DNA of 57,685 nucleotides, from assembly GCA_015231865.1 (NCBI GenBank), contig JADGAU010000004.1, positions 1-57,685 of the forward strand, in the 5' to 3' direction. The DNA comes from Gammaproteobacteria bacterium (GTDB lineage Bacteria > Pseudomonadota > Gammaproteobacteria > GRL18). Under the pieces are notes generated by a model. That model was not told the DNA's origin. It did no database searches and saw only the letters and a program-made list of their open reading frames with translations. Positions 17,087-26,065 of the stretch are shown in pieces (position 1 is the stretch's first letter; every line of letters begins with the position of its first letter). The position numbers were made by a program, and so were the translations under genes.

Positions 17087-18565
17087 GTGATTCAACACCC
17101 CAAACAATTGACTTTTAGTTTTGCCAAACAAAATAACCTTTTAGTTAGCCAATATAATGAACAGCTAATTGAGTTAAGTTTAACTCTGAATACGCCTCTG
17201 AATGCGGTAAATGAAGCTCGTCGTTTTTTATCAACGCCTGTAAAACTAAAAGAAATTACCCAGGAAACCTTTGATTTATTATTAATCAGTAGTTTTGATC
17301 AGGAAGTAGGCAATGCTCAACAAGTTGTAGATGATCTGGATCAAAACCTTGATTTAGCAAAATTGGCTGAAGACTTACCGGAAATCGAGGATCTATTAGA
17401 ATCAGAAAATGACGCCCCCATTATTAAACTCATCAATGCTTTATTATCAGAAGCGATAAAACTACAGGCATCAGATATTCACCTGGAACCATTTGAACAG
17501 CAACTGGTTGTTCGTGTGCGTGTCGATGGCGTGTTACGGGAAATGATCCGTCCTCAACGAAAACTGGCACCTCTATTAGTTTCTCGTTTGAAGGTAATGG
17601 CCAAATTAGATATTGCAGAAAAGCGCATTCCCCAGGATGGCAGAATATCTCTAAAAATTGGCGGTCACCCAATTGACGTGCGTTTGTCTACCTTGCCTTC
17701 TAAACATGGAGAAAGACTTGTTCTACGCCTTTTAGATAAACAGGCAGAACGACTTGATTTAACACATTTAGGCCTGCCGACAAATATTCATGAACAAATG
17801 AAACAGATATTACATCAATCTCATGGCATTATATTAGTCACTGGTCCGACTGGATCTGGAAAAACAACAACACTTTATGCAGGATTATCTATCTTAAATA
17901 ACCATACCCGCAATATTTTAACTGTCGAAGATCCTATCGAATATGATATTGATGGTATTGGTCAAACACAGGTAAATAGCAAAACTGATATGAGTTTTGC
18001 CCGCTCTTTACGAGCAATCTTAAGACAGGATCCTGATGTGGTTATGGTTGGTGAAATACGTGATATTGAAACAGCACAAATAGCGGTGCAGGCAAGTTTA
18101 ACCGGACATCTGGTATTATCAACCTTACATACCAATACCGCTGTTGGCGCCATTAGTCGTTTGCATGATATGAAGGTCGAACCGTTTTTATTTGCCAGTA
18201 GTTTACTGGGCGTGTTAGCCCAGCGACTGGTAAGAAAAATTTGTCCTCAATGTCGTCAGTCGTATGAAGCGACTGACGCTGATAAAAAACATTTATCTAT
18301 TCCTGATAATGAATCACTAACTCTTTGGCAGGCAACGGGTTGCCTACAATGTAATCAAACCGGTTATCAGGGTCGAACCGGCATCTATGAATTACTTCTG
18401 GTTGATAATACGATTAAGGATATGATTCACCGCCAGGCAAGTGAAACAGAGATTCTTTCTTATAGCCGTGAACAATCTCCGGGGATTCGCCAGAATGGCT
18501 ATGAACTGGTGCGCCAGGGCATTACGACACTGGAAGAAGTACTAAGAGTTACGGCTGAGGAATAA
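17087..18565 (+). CDS. gspE: Type II secretion ATPase GspE
   Basis: Cytoplasmic motor of pseudopilus assembly. GTG start two bases after the gspD stop. The N-terminal domain is followed by the ATPase core: GPTGSGKTTTLYAG (Walker A, about residue 253), the Asp and His boxes, and a zinc-binding pair CPQC...CLQC between about residues 388 and 425, which separates GspE from PilB-like relatives lacking it. Length 492 is normal. Confidence 0.96.
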   Translation: MIQHPKQLTFSFAKQNNLLVSQYNEQLIELSLTLNTPLNAVNEARRFLSTPVKLKEITQETFDLLLISSFDQEVGNAQQVVDDLDQNLDLAKLAEDLPEIEDLLESENDAPIIKLINALLSEAIKLQASDIHLEPFEQQLVVRVRVDGVLREMIRPQRKLAPLLVSRLKVMAKLDIAEKRIPQDGRISLKIGGHPIDVRLSTLPSKHGERLVLRLLDKQAERLDLTHLGLPTNIHEQMKQILHQSHGIILVTGPTGSGKTTTLYAGLSILNNHTRNILTVEDPIEYDIDGIGQTQVNSKTDMSFARSLRAILRQDPDVVMVGEIRDIETAQIAVQASLTGHLVLSTLHTNTAVGAISRLHDMKVEPFLFASSLLGVLAQRLVRKICPQCRQSYEATDADKKHLSIPDNESLTLWQATGCLQCNQTGYQGRTGIYELLLVDNTIKDMIHRQASETEILSYSREQSPGIRQNGYELVRQGITTLEEVLRVTAEE

Positions 18566-18566
18566 G

Positions 18567-19793
18567 ATGCCTGTCTTTAATTATATTGCTCTTAGCCCCG
18601 AAGGAAAAAAAACCAAAGGCATTCTTGAAGCTGACAATGAGCGTCATGTAAGAAAACAGCTTAGAGATAACCACATGGTTTCTCTTTCTATCGAACAATC
18701 TCATGGAAAAAACAGTCATCTTGTAAGCGCTAAAGCCAATAAAACTTTTCTATTTCAAAAAAACATTTCAACAAAGGACCTTGCTTTATTTACCAGGCAA
18801 CTGGCAACTTTAATACAAGCAGGCTTACCCTTAGATGAAGCGCTCACTGCGGTATCAGAACAAACACAAAAAGCAAGTAGCAAGAGTATAATATTAGCCG
18901 TTAGAAATGGTGTTTTAGAAGGTAAAACCTTATCAGAAAGTTTTGCGCTTTATCCACGAGTATTTGATACTTTATTTTGCTCAATGGTTGCATCGGGCGA
19001 AAGTTCAGGAGATTTAGGTGAGGTTTTAATTCGATTAGCAGAATATATTGAAAAAAGACAGCAATTAAAACAAAGAGCACTCATCGCCCTTTTATATCCG
19101 GGTATTTTATCCGTTGTCGCAATTGCTATCGTTGCTGCTCTACTAGCATTTGTTGTGCCTAAAATTATTAGTCAGTTTAATACGCTTAATCAAAATCTTC
19201 CATTAGCCACTCAATGGCTTATTTTTATTAGTGATACCATTAAAAATGATGGTTTGTATATTTTACTGACTATATTATTACCTATTATCCTGATAAAAAT
19301 GGCTATTAGAAATGAAATTTTAAAATATAAAATCCATCATTTTCTTTTATATTTGCCTGGCCTTGGTAAAGTCGTTTTAGGTTTAAATATCGCTCGCTTC
19401 ACCAGAACATTGAGCATTTTACTATCAAGCGGAGTTCCATTACTGGAAGCACTTCATATTAGCGCCCGCGTTTTAAATAATCTGTGTTTACAAGCAGCCA
19501 TTAAAAATGCAGCAGAACAAGTCCATGAAGGACATAGCCTTAATCGTGCACTTGCCGATACTGCTTACTTTCCTCCAATAATGATTTATATGATTGCTAA
19601 TGGAGAAAAAAGTGGTGAATTAAGTCAAATGCTCGAGCGCGTTGCAGATAATCAGGATAAAGAATTTGAAATGCTAATGGCAATGGCATTAGGTTTATTT
19701 GAACCCATATTAATCCTGGTCATGGGCGCAATTGTACTGTTTATTGTTAGTGCTGTATTATTACCCATATTTGAATTGAATACTTTAATTTAG
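18567..19793 (+). CDS. gspF: Type II secretion inner-membrane protein GspF
   Basis: Polytopic platform protein. Two GspF/PilC repeats are visible: FTRQLATLIQAGLPLDEAL near residue 73 and FTRTLSILLSSGVPLLEAL near residue 273. Three hydrophobic helices lie near residues 172, 225 and 378. Length 408 is typical. It starts one base after gspE. Confidence 0.96.
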   Translation: MPVFNYIALSPEGKKTKGILEADNERHVRKQLRDNHMVSLSIEQSHGKNSHLVSAKANKTFLFQKNISTKDLALFTRQLATLIQAGLPLDEALTAVSEQTQKASSKSIILAVRNGVLEGKTLSESFALYPRVFDTLFCSMVASGESSGDLGEVLIRLAEYIEKRQQLKQRALIALLYPGILSVVAIAIVAALLAFVVPKIISQFNTLNQNLPLATQWLIFISDTIKNDGLYILLTILLPIILIKMAIRNEILKYKIHHFLLYLPGLGKVVLGLNIARFTRTLSILLSSGVPLLEALHISARVLNNLCLQAAIKNAAEQVHEGHSLNRALADTAYFPPIMIYMIANGEKSGELSQMLERVADNQDKEFEMLMAMALGLFEPILILVMGAIVLFIVSAVLLPIFELNTLI

Positions 19794-19801
19794 GAAAAAC
19801 A

Positions 19802-19846
19802 ATGCTTAATAAAACAATACTTAATAAAACAATGTTTAATCAAACA
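19802..19846. repeat. 15-bp triplication in the GspG leader
   Basis: Three consecutive 15-bp units (ATGCTTAATAAAACA, ATACTTAATAAAACA, ATGTTTAATCAAACA) encode a five-residue repeat at the start of gspG. Two of the units start with ATG, so translation could begin at either. Confidence 0.9.
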
Positions 19847-20290
19847 TTAGATAAAAAAATACAAAAAGGTTTTACCCTATTAGAAATTATGGTTGTAGTT
19901 GTTATCTTGGGCATATTAGCTTCTTTAGTAGCTCCGCAAATTTTAGGTCGTGCCGATGATGCCAGAATAACGAAAGCTAAAGCAGATATAACTAGCCTAG
20001 AAACAGCTTTAGATCTTTATCAACTGGATAACCACCAATTTCCATCTACCAATCAGGGAATTCAGGCATTAGTATCAAAGCCTTCAGATGAGCCTGTCCC
20101 TCAAAATTATAAACAGGGTGGTTATATAAAATCTTTACCTAAAGATCCCTGGGGCAATGAATACCTCTATTTACAGCCTGGTATTCATAATGTTAATTAT
20201 GATCTATATACACTTGGTGCCGATGGTATAGATGGTGGAACTGGTAGTAATGCCGATATTGGCAACTGGACGAATGACAATAAGTCATAG
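19802..20290 (+). CDS. gspG: Type II secretion major pseudopilin GspG
   Basis: Main subunit of the pseudopilus. The prepilin-peptidase site is KG|FTLLE with Glu at +5, followed by a hydrophobic helix, and the C-terminal domain has WGNEYLYLQPG and the calcium-site region DGIDGGTGSNADIGNW. The leader is unusual: three 15-bp near-repeats encode MLNKT-ILNKT-MFNQT before the DKKIQKG leader end. Met11 (19832) is an alternative start. The stop codon TAG lies in the first unit of a heptamer repeat. Confidence 0.95.
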   Translation: MLNKTILNKTMFNQTLDKKIQKGFTLLEIMVVVVILGILASLVAPQILGRADDARITKAKADITSLETALDLYQLDNHQFPSTNQGIQALVSKPSDEPVPQNYKQGGYIKSLPKDPWGNEYLYLQPGIHNVNYDLYTLGADGIDGGTGSNADIGNWTNDNKS

Positions 20291-20320
20291 TTAAAAGTTA
20301 AAAGTTAAAAGTTAAAAGTT
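20289..20320. repeat. Heptamer tandem repeat 4 (AGTTAAA x4)
   Basis: Four AGTTAAA units and a partial fifth lie between gspG and gspH. The gspG TAG stop supplies the first two bases of the array. This is the only gap of notable size within the gsp operon. Confidence 0.93.
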
Positions 20321-20343
20321 GATTAAATATAACTATTGAACTT

Positions 20344-20904
20344 ATGTTGTCTATTAATTCCTGCAGAAAAACCAATGGCTTTACCTTAATAGAATTATTA
20401 GTTGTTATCGTCATTCTATCCTTATTTACCAGCAGCGTATTTTTTAGCATTAATAGCAATCCGGATAAGGAAGTAAAATCAGAGTTTAATCGCTTGGCAC
20501 AAATAATCAAACTGGCCCAGGATGAAGCCATGCTAAAAGGTGAAATGTTTGGTTTACACCTATATGAGAATGGCTATTTCTTTTCCCGCTATCATGAGGA
20601 ACAATGGCAGATAATTAGGGATGACAAACTTTTAAACCCTTACTCTTTACCTGAGGGTTTAATCTTAGCTTTGGAAATAGAGGATGAATTTGTTGCTTTA
20701 AAATTTCATGATAAAAATATAGCAATCGAGTTAAAAGAAAATGAACAACCGCCCATTTATTTTCTTTCCAGCGGAGAGATGAGTGCTTTTAAAATTATGA
20801 TTAAGAATAAGCATACTGAAATAAACGATCAAATTAAAGCTGAGATTAAAGGTTATGAAACAGGTCAATTGAACATTAACTATTTTCAAGCTGAACAACA
20901 ATAA
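20344..20904 (+). CDS. gspH: Type II secretion minor pseudopilin GspH
   Basis: Minor pseudopilin with the cleavage site NG|FTLIELLVV followed by a hydrophobic helix and a C-terminal domain of about 140 residues. Length 186 and position between gspG and gspI support the assignment; sequence beyond the helix is poorly conserved in this family. Confidence 0.88.
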   Translation: MLSINSCRKTNGFTLIELLVVIVILSLFTSSVFFSINSNPDKEVKSEFNRLAQIIKLAQDEAMLKGEMFGLHLYENGYFFSRYHEEQWQIIRDDKLLNPYSLPEGLILALEIEDEFVALKFHDKNIAIELKENEQPPIYFLSSGEMSAFKIMIKNKHTEINDQIKAEIKGYETGQLNINYFQAEQQ

Positions 20905-20905
20905 G

Positions 20906-21313
20906 ATGATAGATACAAAAATGTATTCCGGTTTTACCTTAATAGAAGTCATGTTGGCGACAGCTATCTTATCTTTTGCGCTAATCGCCTTAGTACAACT
21001 CACTTCACAACAAACGCTAACATTAAGTCATCTTGAAAAAAAAGCCTATGCTTCCTGGGTTGCCGAAAACCAACTTGCCGAGCAGTTATTACAAAATCCC
21101 TGGCCAAATATTGGTATTACCGAAGGTGAAGCAAAAATGGGCGGGATTAACTGGTTCTGGCAAATAACCATTAGCAATACATCAATAGAGGGTTTTAGAC
21201 GCCAGGACATCATTATTGCTGAAAGCAAAAACACTTCTGCTATTTACAATATGAGCAGTTTTTTTCATCAACCATTAAATAAAAAAAATACGCTTAATTT
21301 AAGCCTGAACTAA
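20906..21313 (+). CDS. gspI: Type II secretion minor pseudopilin GspI
   Basis: Minor pseudopilin with SG|FTLIEVMLATAIL and the GspI feature AYASWVAENQLAEQLL after the helix. Length 135 is typical. The gene starts one base after gspH and its stop overlaps the gspJ start by one base. Confidence 0.92.
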   Translation: MIDTKMYSGFTLIEVMLATAILSFALIALVQLTSQQTLTLSHLEKKAYASWVAENQLAEQLLQNPWPNIGITEGEAKMGGINWFWQITISNTSIEGFRRQDIIIAESKNTSAIYNMSSFFHQPLNKKNTLNLSLN

Positions 21314-21984
21314 TGACCAAGGAACAAATGACTCAGGCATTGCAAAAACAAAATGGATTTACCTTACTGGAAATATTGATAGCCATCAGTATTTTTGCCT
21401 TAATCACTTTTTCTACCTTTATGCTTTTCCAGCAAGCCTTATCTTCAGAGCAGCAATTTAAAAAAAGTAGTCAATCTTTAGTTGAGTTACAAAGAGCTTA
21501 TCGTTTATTACAACAAGACATTAGTCAAATTATAGGCCGCTCGGTACGAGATGAGTATGGTCAGTCTCTTTCATCATTTCAGTTAATTGATACGATTAAT
21601 GGCAAAACCATCGAATTTACCCGCATGGGGCGTGATAATCCTTTACAAAAAAGTCGTAGTGATTTACTAAGATTGCAATATTATCAGCAAGATAATCAGT
21701 TGATTAGAAAAAGCTGGCAATCTCTGGATCGCTCTTTAGATACCAAACAAAGCGAACAGATTATTGTTAATCAAATTGAAACTATACAATGGCAAGTTTT
21801 AGATAAGGATCAGTGGCTTAGTTCCTGGCCAGATACGGCGTTAACCAATAATAAAGACCTACTTCCCAATGCAATTCAAATACAGATTAGCCTAAAAAAT
21901 AAACGCCAATATCGCTGGTTATATCCAATAACACTTGATACTGAAAATTCGTTAGTACAGACAAATACTATTATTAGTAATTAA
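21313..21984 (+). CDS. gspJ: Type II secretion minor pseudopilin GspJ
   Basis: Minor pseudopilin with NG|FTLLEILIAISIFAL, then the GspJ pattern LVELQRAYRLLQQDISQIIGR and a FTRMGRDNPLQ loop. Length 223 is normal. Forms the tip with GspI and GspK (known of the system). Confidence 0.92.
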   Translation: MTKEQMTQALQKQNGFTLLEILIAISIFALITFSTFMLFQQALSSEQQFKKSSQSLVELQRAYRLLQQDISQIIGRSVRDEYGQSLSSFQLIDTINGKTIEFTRMGRDNPLQKSRSDLLRLQYYQQDNQLIRKSWQSLDRSLDTKQSEQIIVNQIETIQWQVLDKDQWLSSWPDTALTNNKDLLPNAIQIQISLKNKRQYRWLYPITLDTENSLVQTNTIISN

Positions 21985-23025
21985 ATGCATTATCTCTCCA
22001 CAAAAATAAAACTGAATAAAGGTATTGCACTTGTTGCTGTTTTATTAATTGTTGCCCTTGTCTCTGTTATTGCTACATCAATGACTCAAACAAATCTGAT
22101 AGAAATACGCCGAAGTGGTAATATTTATGATTACCAACAAGCTCGACATTATCTTATCGCAGCGGAACAATTAGCAATTAGTCAGTTTGAGGGCAATAAA
22201 CGGGATATAAAAAGAGATGATCTTGGACAATTTTGGGCTAGTGATGCACTCATGTTTCCTGTCGAAAGAGGCAATCTTAGTGGCGAAATTATTGATCTAA
22301 ACCGCTGTTTTAATATCAATAGTCTGGTAAAAGAAAAAGAAGATCGTAGCCTGGTCGCTGGTAAAGATAATACAAGCTATAACGCATATATTAGCTTACT
22401 TTCAATTTTAGAATTACCAACACAATTAGTAGATAGTTTAATTGACTGGCTAGATACGAATACTGATGAAATCTCCTATGATGGGGCTGAAGATAATTAT
22501 TATGAATTACTCATCAAACCCTATAAGAGTGCTAATACCTTGATTAGTGATATCTCTGAATTACGTTTAATAAAAGGCTATACGGCTGAAGTTTATAATA
22601 AACTATCACCATTCATTTGCGCTTTACCTAAGGCTGACTACCTTAAAATTAATATTAATACCATCATGCAAGCTGAGATATTAACCATGCTTATTCCCGA
22701 ACTATCACTAAATAATGCCCGGGAAATCATTGATACCAGAGAACCGGAAGGATTCAAAAGCCAGGAAGATTTTTTCGCATTAGCGCAATTTAGCGGCATT
22801 AATATTAACAATTCAGTCAAATCTATTTTACAATTAGACTCTGACTATTTTATCCTTAAGGCTAAAGCAGAAATTGGCAAAAGCCGGTCCTATTTAACAA
22901 GCCTGTTACAGCAACAAGGATCAAAACAAGTCAAAGTCATTTGGCGACATTTTAAAAAACATCCGGCTCCGTTCCCTAAGGAAAATGAACGAAAAACACT
23001 TACGAAAGGCACTATAGTAGAATAA
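21985..23025 (+). CDS. gspK: Type II secretion minor pseudopilin GspK
   Basis: Large tip pseudopilin. The leader site KG|IALVAVLLIVAL lacks the +5 Glu, as is usual for GspK. The long domain has the DLNRCFNINSL and LIDWLDTNTD segments of the family. Length 346 is typical. It starts directly after the gspJ stop codon. Confidence 0.92.
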   Translation: MHYLSTKIKLNKGIALVAVLLIVALVSVIATSMTQTNLIEIRRSGNIYDYQQARHYLIAAEQLAISQFEGNKRDIKRDDLGQFWASDALMFPVERGNLSGEIIDLNRCFNINSLVKEKEDRSLVAGKDNTSYNAYISLLSILELPTQLVDSLIDWLDTNTDEISYDGAEDNYYELLIKPYKSANTLISDISELRLIKGYTAEVYNKLSPFICALPKADYLKININTIMQAEILTMLIPELSLNNAREIIDTREPEGFKSQEDFFALAQFSGININNSVKSILQLDSDYFILKAKAEIGKSRSYLTSLLQQQGSKQVKVIWRHFKKHPAPFPKENERKTLTKGTIVE

Positions 23026-23026
23026 T

Positions 23027-24301
23027 ATGGATAAACTTATCATTCATTACCCACTGACTGAGGTCGAAAATCAAACTTCAATACACTGGGCATATTATGA
23101 AAATGGGCAAATAAAGGACAAAGGACAAGTACAATCCCTGAATTCCCTTTGCAAACAAAGCATAGTACAAAACAAAAATAACTTTCGTACTCATGTCTGG
23201 ATCAATAGTGAGGCGGTTACCTTAAGACAGGTTAATCTGCCAAAATCACAGCATCAGCATAGACAAACCATTGTACCTCAAATTCTTGAAGATGAACTGA
23301 ATGAAGATATAGATGAACTTCATTTTGTTTGCGGCCAGCGTATAGATGAACAACACTCAGATAAACAAGGCATTTACGTTGCAATTATTCAAAAACAACT
23401 GATTGAAAAAATTCTTGACGACTTTAAACAATGTCAGTTAAATAACCAGTGCCAGTTAAATATTTATAGTCTATTACCCGACAACCTATCTCTGGACTTT
23501 AGTCAGGAACAGTTTAGCTTGTATATAGGGGAAGAATTTAGTCAATGCCGTATTGCTCCCCAATTAGCTTATCAATTTGATACGACTAATCTTAACTACT
23601 ATTTCAATCAATTAGTGAACGATAGAAATACTATTATCAATCTTTATCAGGCTAATGATAATTTGTCTATTTCCCTGCCCTGGGATGAGTCCAAAATCAA
23701 AATAATCAAACAAGCACCTGACTTAACACGTCTGCCAGAAGATGGTCTGCAGTCGATTAACCTATTACAGGGGCCTTATGCAGCAAATAGTCATTTCTCA
23801 AGATACTGGCAACAGTCCAAGCTTATTATATATCTATTATTAGCCAGCGTTGCTTTGCATTTAGTAAGCGTTTACCTTGATACACAAAGTATAAAAAATC
23901 AAACTGAAGATTATCAGAACAAATCCCGTCAATTGTTTAAAGACACTTTTCCCAATGAAAAAAGAATCATTAATATCAAAGCTCAAGTTCAGCAACAATT
24001 AGAACAATTACAGAAGAATAAACAAAAGACTCATTTTTTTGAATTATTATCCAAAGTATCACCAATTTTGATTAAATCACCACAAATTATTTTAGAGCAG
24101 ATTAGTTTTGATCAAAGTTCTGCTCAGTTAAACTTATATCTCCAATCCGGTACCTTTGAGAAACTAGAACAATTTAATACGGATATAAGAAAACTGGGAC
24201 TACAAACTAAATCCGGTGTTATTTCTGGTAAGTCCGGAAAATACTCCACAAAATTGACGATTAGTCATCCTAATCAAGCCAATGAATCAGGAGACAAATA
24301 A
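23027..24301 (+). CDS. gspL: Type II secretion protein GspL
   Basis: Couples the GspE ATPase to the inner-membrane platform. A cytoplasmic actin-like part (about residues 1-260) is followed by one helix (LIIYLLLASVALHLVSVYL, about 265-284) and a periplasmic ferredoxin-like end. Length 424 is normal. Sequence is divergent and the call relies on layout and position. Stop and gspM start overlap (TAATG). Confidence 0.85.
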   Translation: MDKLIIHYPLTEVENQTSIHWAYYENGQIKDKGQVQSLNSLCKQSIVQNKNNFRTHVWINSEAVTLRQVNLPKSQHQHRQTIVPQILEDELNEDIDELHFVCGQRIDEQHSDKQGIYVAIIQKQLIEKILDDFKQCQLNNQCQLNIYSLLPDNLSLDFSQEQFSLYIGEEFSQCRIAPQLAYQFDTTNLNYYFNQLVNDRNTIINLYQANDNLSISLPWDESKIKIIKQAPDLTRLPEDGLQSINLLQGPYAANSHFSRYWQQSKLIIYLLLASVALHLVSVYLDTQSIKNQTEDYQNKSRQLFKDTFPNEKRIINIKAQVQQQLEQLQKNKQKTHFFELLSKVSPILIKSPQIILEQISFDQSSAQLNLYLQSGTFEKLEQFNTDIRKLGLQTKSGVISGKSGKYSTKLTISHPNQANESGDK

Positions 24302-24813
24302 TGGTCAATACTTATAAGCAATTACTTGAACAGTGGTGGCAAAGTCGTCTTCAACGTGAACAATGGGTTCTTATTGTACTTGCAATTTTTGTTGTCAGTG
24401 TCTTTTCATACAAAACTATTTGGCTAGGTATAAAAGAAGAAAATCAACTAGCAAGTATGCAATTACAAAATCAGATTCAACAATGGCAATGGTTAAAGGG
24501 TCAAATACATCAGATTCAAACTCTGCAACCATCAAACTCTGATAATAATAAAAATCAAGCAAATTCTAGTGCAAGCCAGCTCATTAATCGTCAAGCCAAA
24601 AGAAACAATATTTCTATTTCACGATTTCAGCAGTTAAATCAGAAAAAAATTAATATAACTATTGATGAAACGAAGTATAACCTATTAATTCAGTGGTTAT
24701 TAAGCTTGTCAGAACAACATATTTCGATTATAAAAATCCAGATAAAAAGGCTTGCAAAAAATAGTAATAATTCTGGACTTGTTAGTGCCCGACTTACCCT
24801 CGAGAAAAAATAA
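24301..24813 (+). CDS. gspM: Type II secretion protein GspM
   Basis: Single-pass partner of GspL. An N-terminal cytoplasmic tail with WWQSRLQREQWVLIV leads into one helix (about residues 22-42), then a coiled coil and a small periplasmic ferredoxin-like fold. Length 170 is typical. Both ends overlap neighbours by one base. Confidence 0.85.
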   Translation: MVNTYKQLLEQWWQSRLQREQWVLIVLAIFVVSVFSYKTIWLGIKEENQLASMQLQNQIQQWQWLKGQIHQIQTLQPSNSDNNKNQANSSASQLINRQAKRNNISISRFQQLNQKKINITIDETKYNLLIQWLLSLSEQHISIIKIQIKRLAKNSNNSGLVSARLTLEKK

Positions 24814-25595
24814 TGACTATAAAACGCTTATTTTTAGTTATCTTTTTTTTCTGCTGTTGTTTAGTCCTGACATTACCCGCAAAATTTGTCTATCAATGGC
24901 TTGACCCGAATACTGATATCCAACTATCTGGTATTAATGGTTCCTTATTTCATGGACAGATTCAACAAGTCCATATTCCTGCAAATAAAAATGAAACGAT
25001 TCAATTGGAAAATATAGCGTGGTCATTTAACCCACTCAAGAAAATATTAAATTCGATGCCTGTCAATCTTCACTTTAATGATGACGACTTGATTGGCACG
25101 ATGAATCTTGATGCCTCATATCCCAATCAAATTAGCGTTGATGCTGATTTCCACAAAATTAATTTGGCAATCATTAATCCTTTATTAAATAATTTTGCCG
25201 ATATTATAGGCAAAGGTTCACTCAATATCCATCAGCTAAGTCTTAATAATCAATTGATTACAGCCTTAAATGGACAGATCATTGGAAATAATATTCACCT
25301 CAGCTTAGCTTTTAATCAACTTAATATAGAGACGGTTAGCTTATCCGCATTGCTTAATCATGAACAGGAAATAGTGATACAAATAAAAGACATGTCTAGT
25401 GCAAATTCTTTCGAAATTAATTGGCGAATAAAACAACAGGAAAAATTTATACAATTAATCGATAGTTCTGGTTATATTGTCGCTAATTCAAACTTAGCTA
25501 AACAATTAAAAGATATGTTGCCTGTATTTGCCAGAAAGCAAGGAAATCGCTGGCAGATAGAATACTCATTCGCCAATATTAGGATACCAATTTAA
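24813..25595 (+). CDS. gspN: Type II secretion protein GspN
   Basis: Accessory periplasmic or inner-membrane protein of the operon. One N-terminal hydrophobic segment (about residues 7-25), then beta-rich sequence with LPAKFVYQWLDP and ISGTLF-like GSLFHGQI segments typical of GspN. Length 260 is normal. Not essential for secretion in all species (known). Confidence 0.82.
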   Translation: MTIKRLFLVIFFFCCCLVLTLPAKFVYQWLDPNTDIQLSGINGSLFHGQIQQVHIPANKNETIQLENIAWSFNPLKKILNSMPVNLHFNDDDLIGTMNLDASYPNQISVDADFHKINLAIINPLLNNFADIIGKGSLNIHQLSLNNQLITALNGQIIGNNIHLSLAFNQLNIETVSLSALLNHEQEIVIQIKDMSSANSFEINWRIKQQEKFIQLIDSSGYIVANSNLAKQLKDMLPVFARKQGNRWQIEYSFANIRIPI

Positions 25596-25598
25596 GCT

Positions 25599-26015
25599 AT
25601 GATTAAAGCGCTATTTCTATCAAAAAAGTTTCAAACATTATCTTTTTTATTTATGATTTTATTAACTACAGCTTGTCAATTTAATCCTATTAATCAAGGT
25701 AAAGATTTTAAGAACTTAAAAAAGAGTATTAAAAATCAATTAATTTTCCCTATAAGTGAACTAAGTAAAATATCATTTACACAAAATGAAGAAAGCTTTT
25801 TTCAGCATGCCTTAGAAAACAACTTTACTCAACAACCTGGTAATTTAAAATTAAATTGGGGGACTTTAATTGTTGTTCCAACAAAAACTTTCATAAATAA
25901 GCAAGGCGTTCATTGTCGTGAGTATAAAAGTACCTATATTCAAAAGTCTTCACAAGTGTCAATAAACGCATTGGCATGTAGACTAGAAAATCATCAATGG
26001 CTTAGAATTCAATAA
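25599..26015 (+). CDS. Small lipoprotein, surface-antigen-like
   Basis: A 138-residue protein with a lipoprotein signal ending LLTTAC. The C-terminal half has GVHCREYKSTYIQ and ALACRLENHQWLRI, a pattern like the C-terminal domain of 17-kDa surface antigen (RT0821/Lpp0805-like) lipoproteins, including its two cysteines. It begins 3 bp after gspN and would be transcribed with the secretion operon; it might act as a pilotin-like helper, but nothing in the sequence shows that. Confidence 0.6.
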   Translation: MIKALFLSKKFQTLSFLFMILLTTACQFNPINQGKDFKNLKKSIKNQLIFPISELSKISFTQNEESFFQHALENNFTQQPGNLKLNWGTLIVVPTKTFINKQGVHCREYKSTYIQKSSQVSINALACRLENHQWLRIQ

Positions 26016-26043
26016 TAAAAGGGCCGTTTCTGACCCTTTTATT
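26014..26043. terminator. Bidirectional terminator between convergent genes
   Basis: AATAAAAGGG and CCCTTTTATT form a perfect 10-bp stem around a 10-base loop, with A and T runs on the two sides. It sits between the end of the gsp operon and the convergent lipoprotein gene. Confidence 0.85.
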
Positions 26044-26065
26044 ATTAACTGTCATTGATATAACA

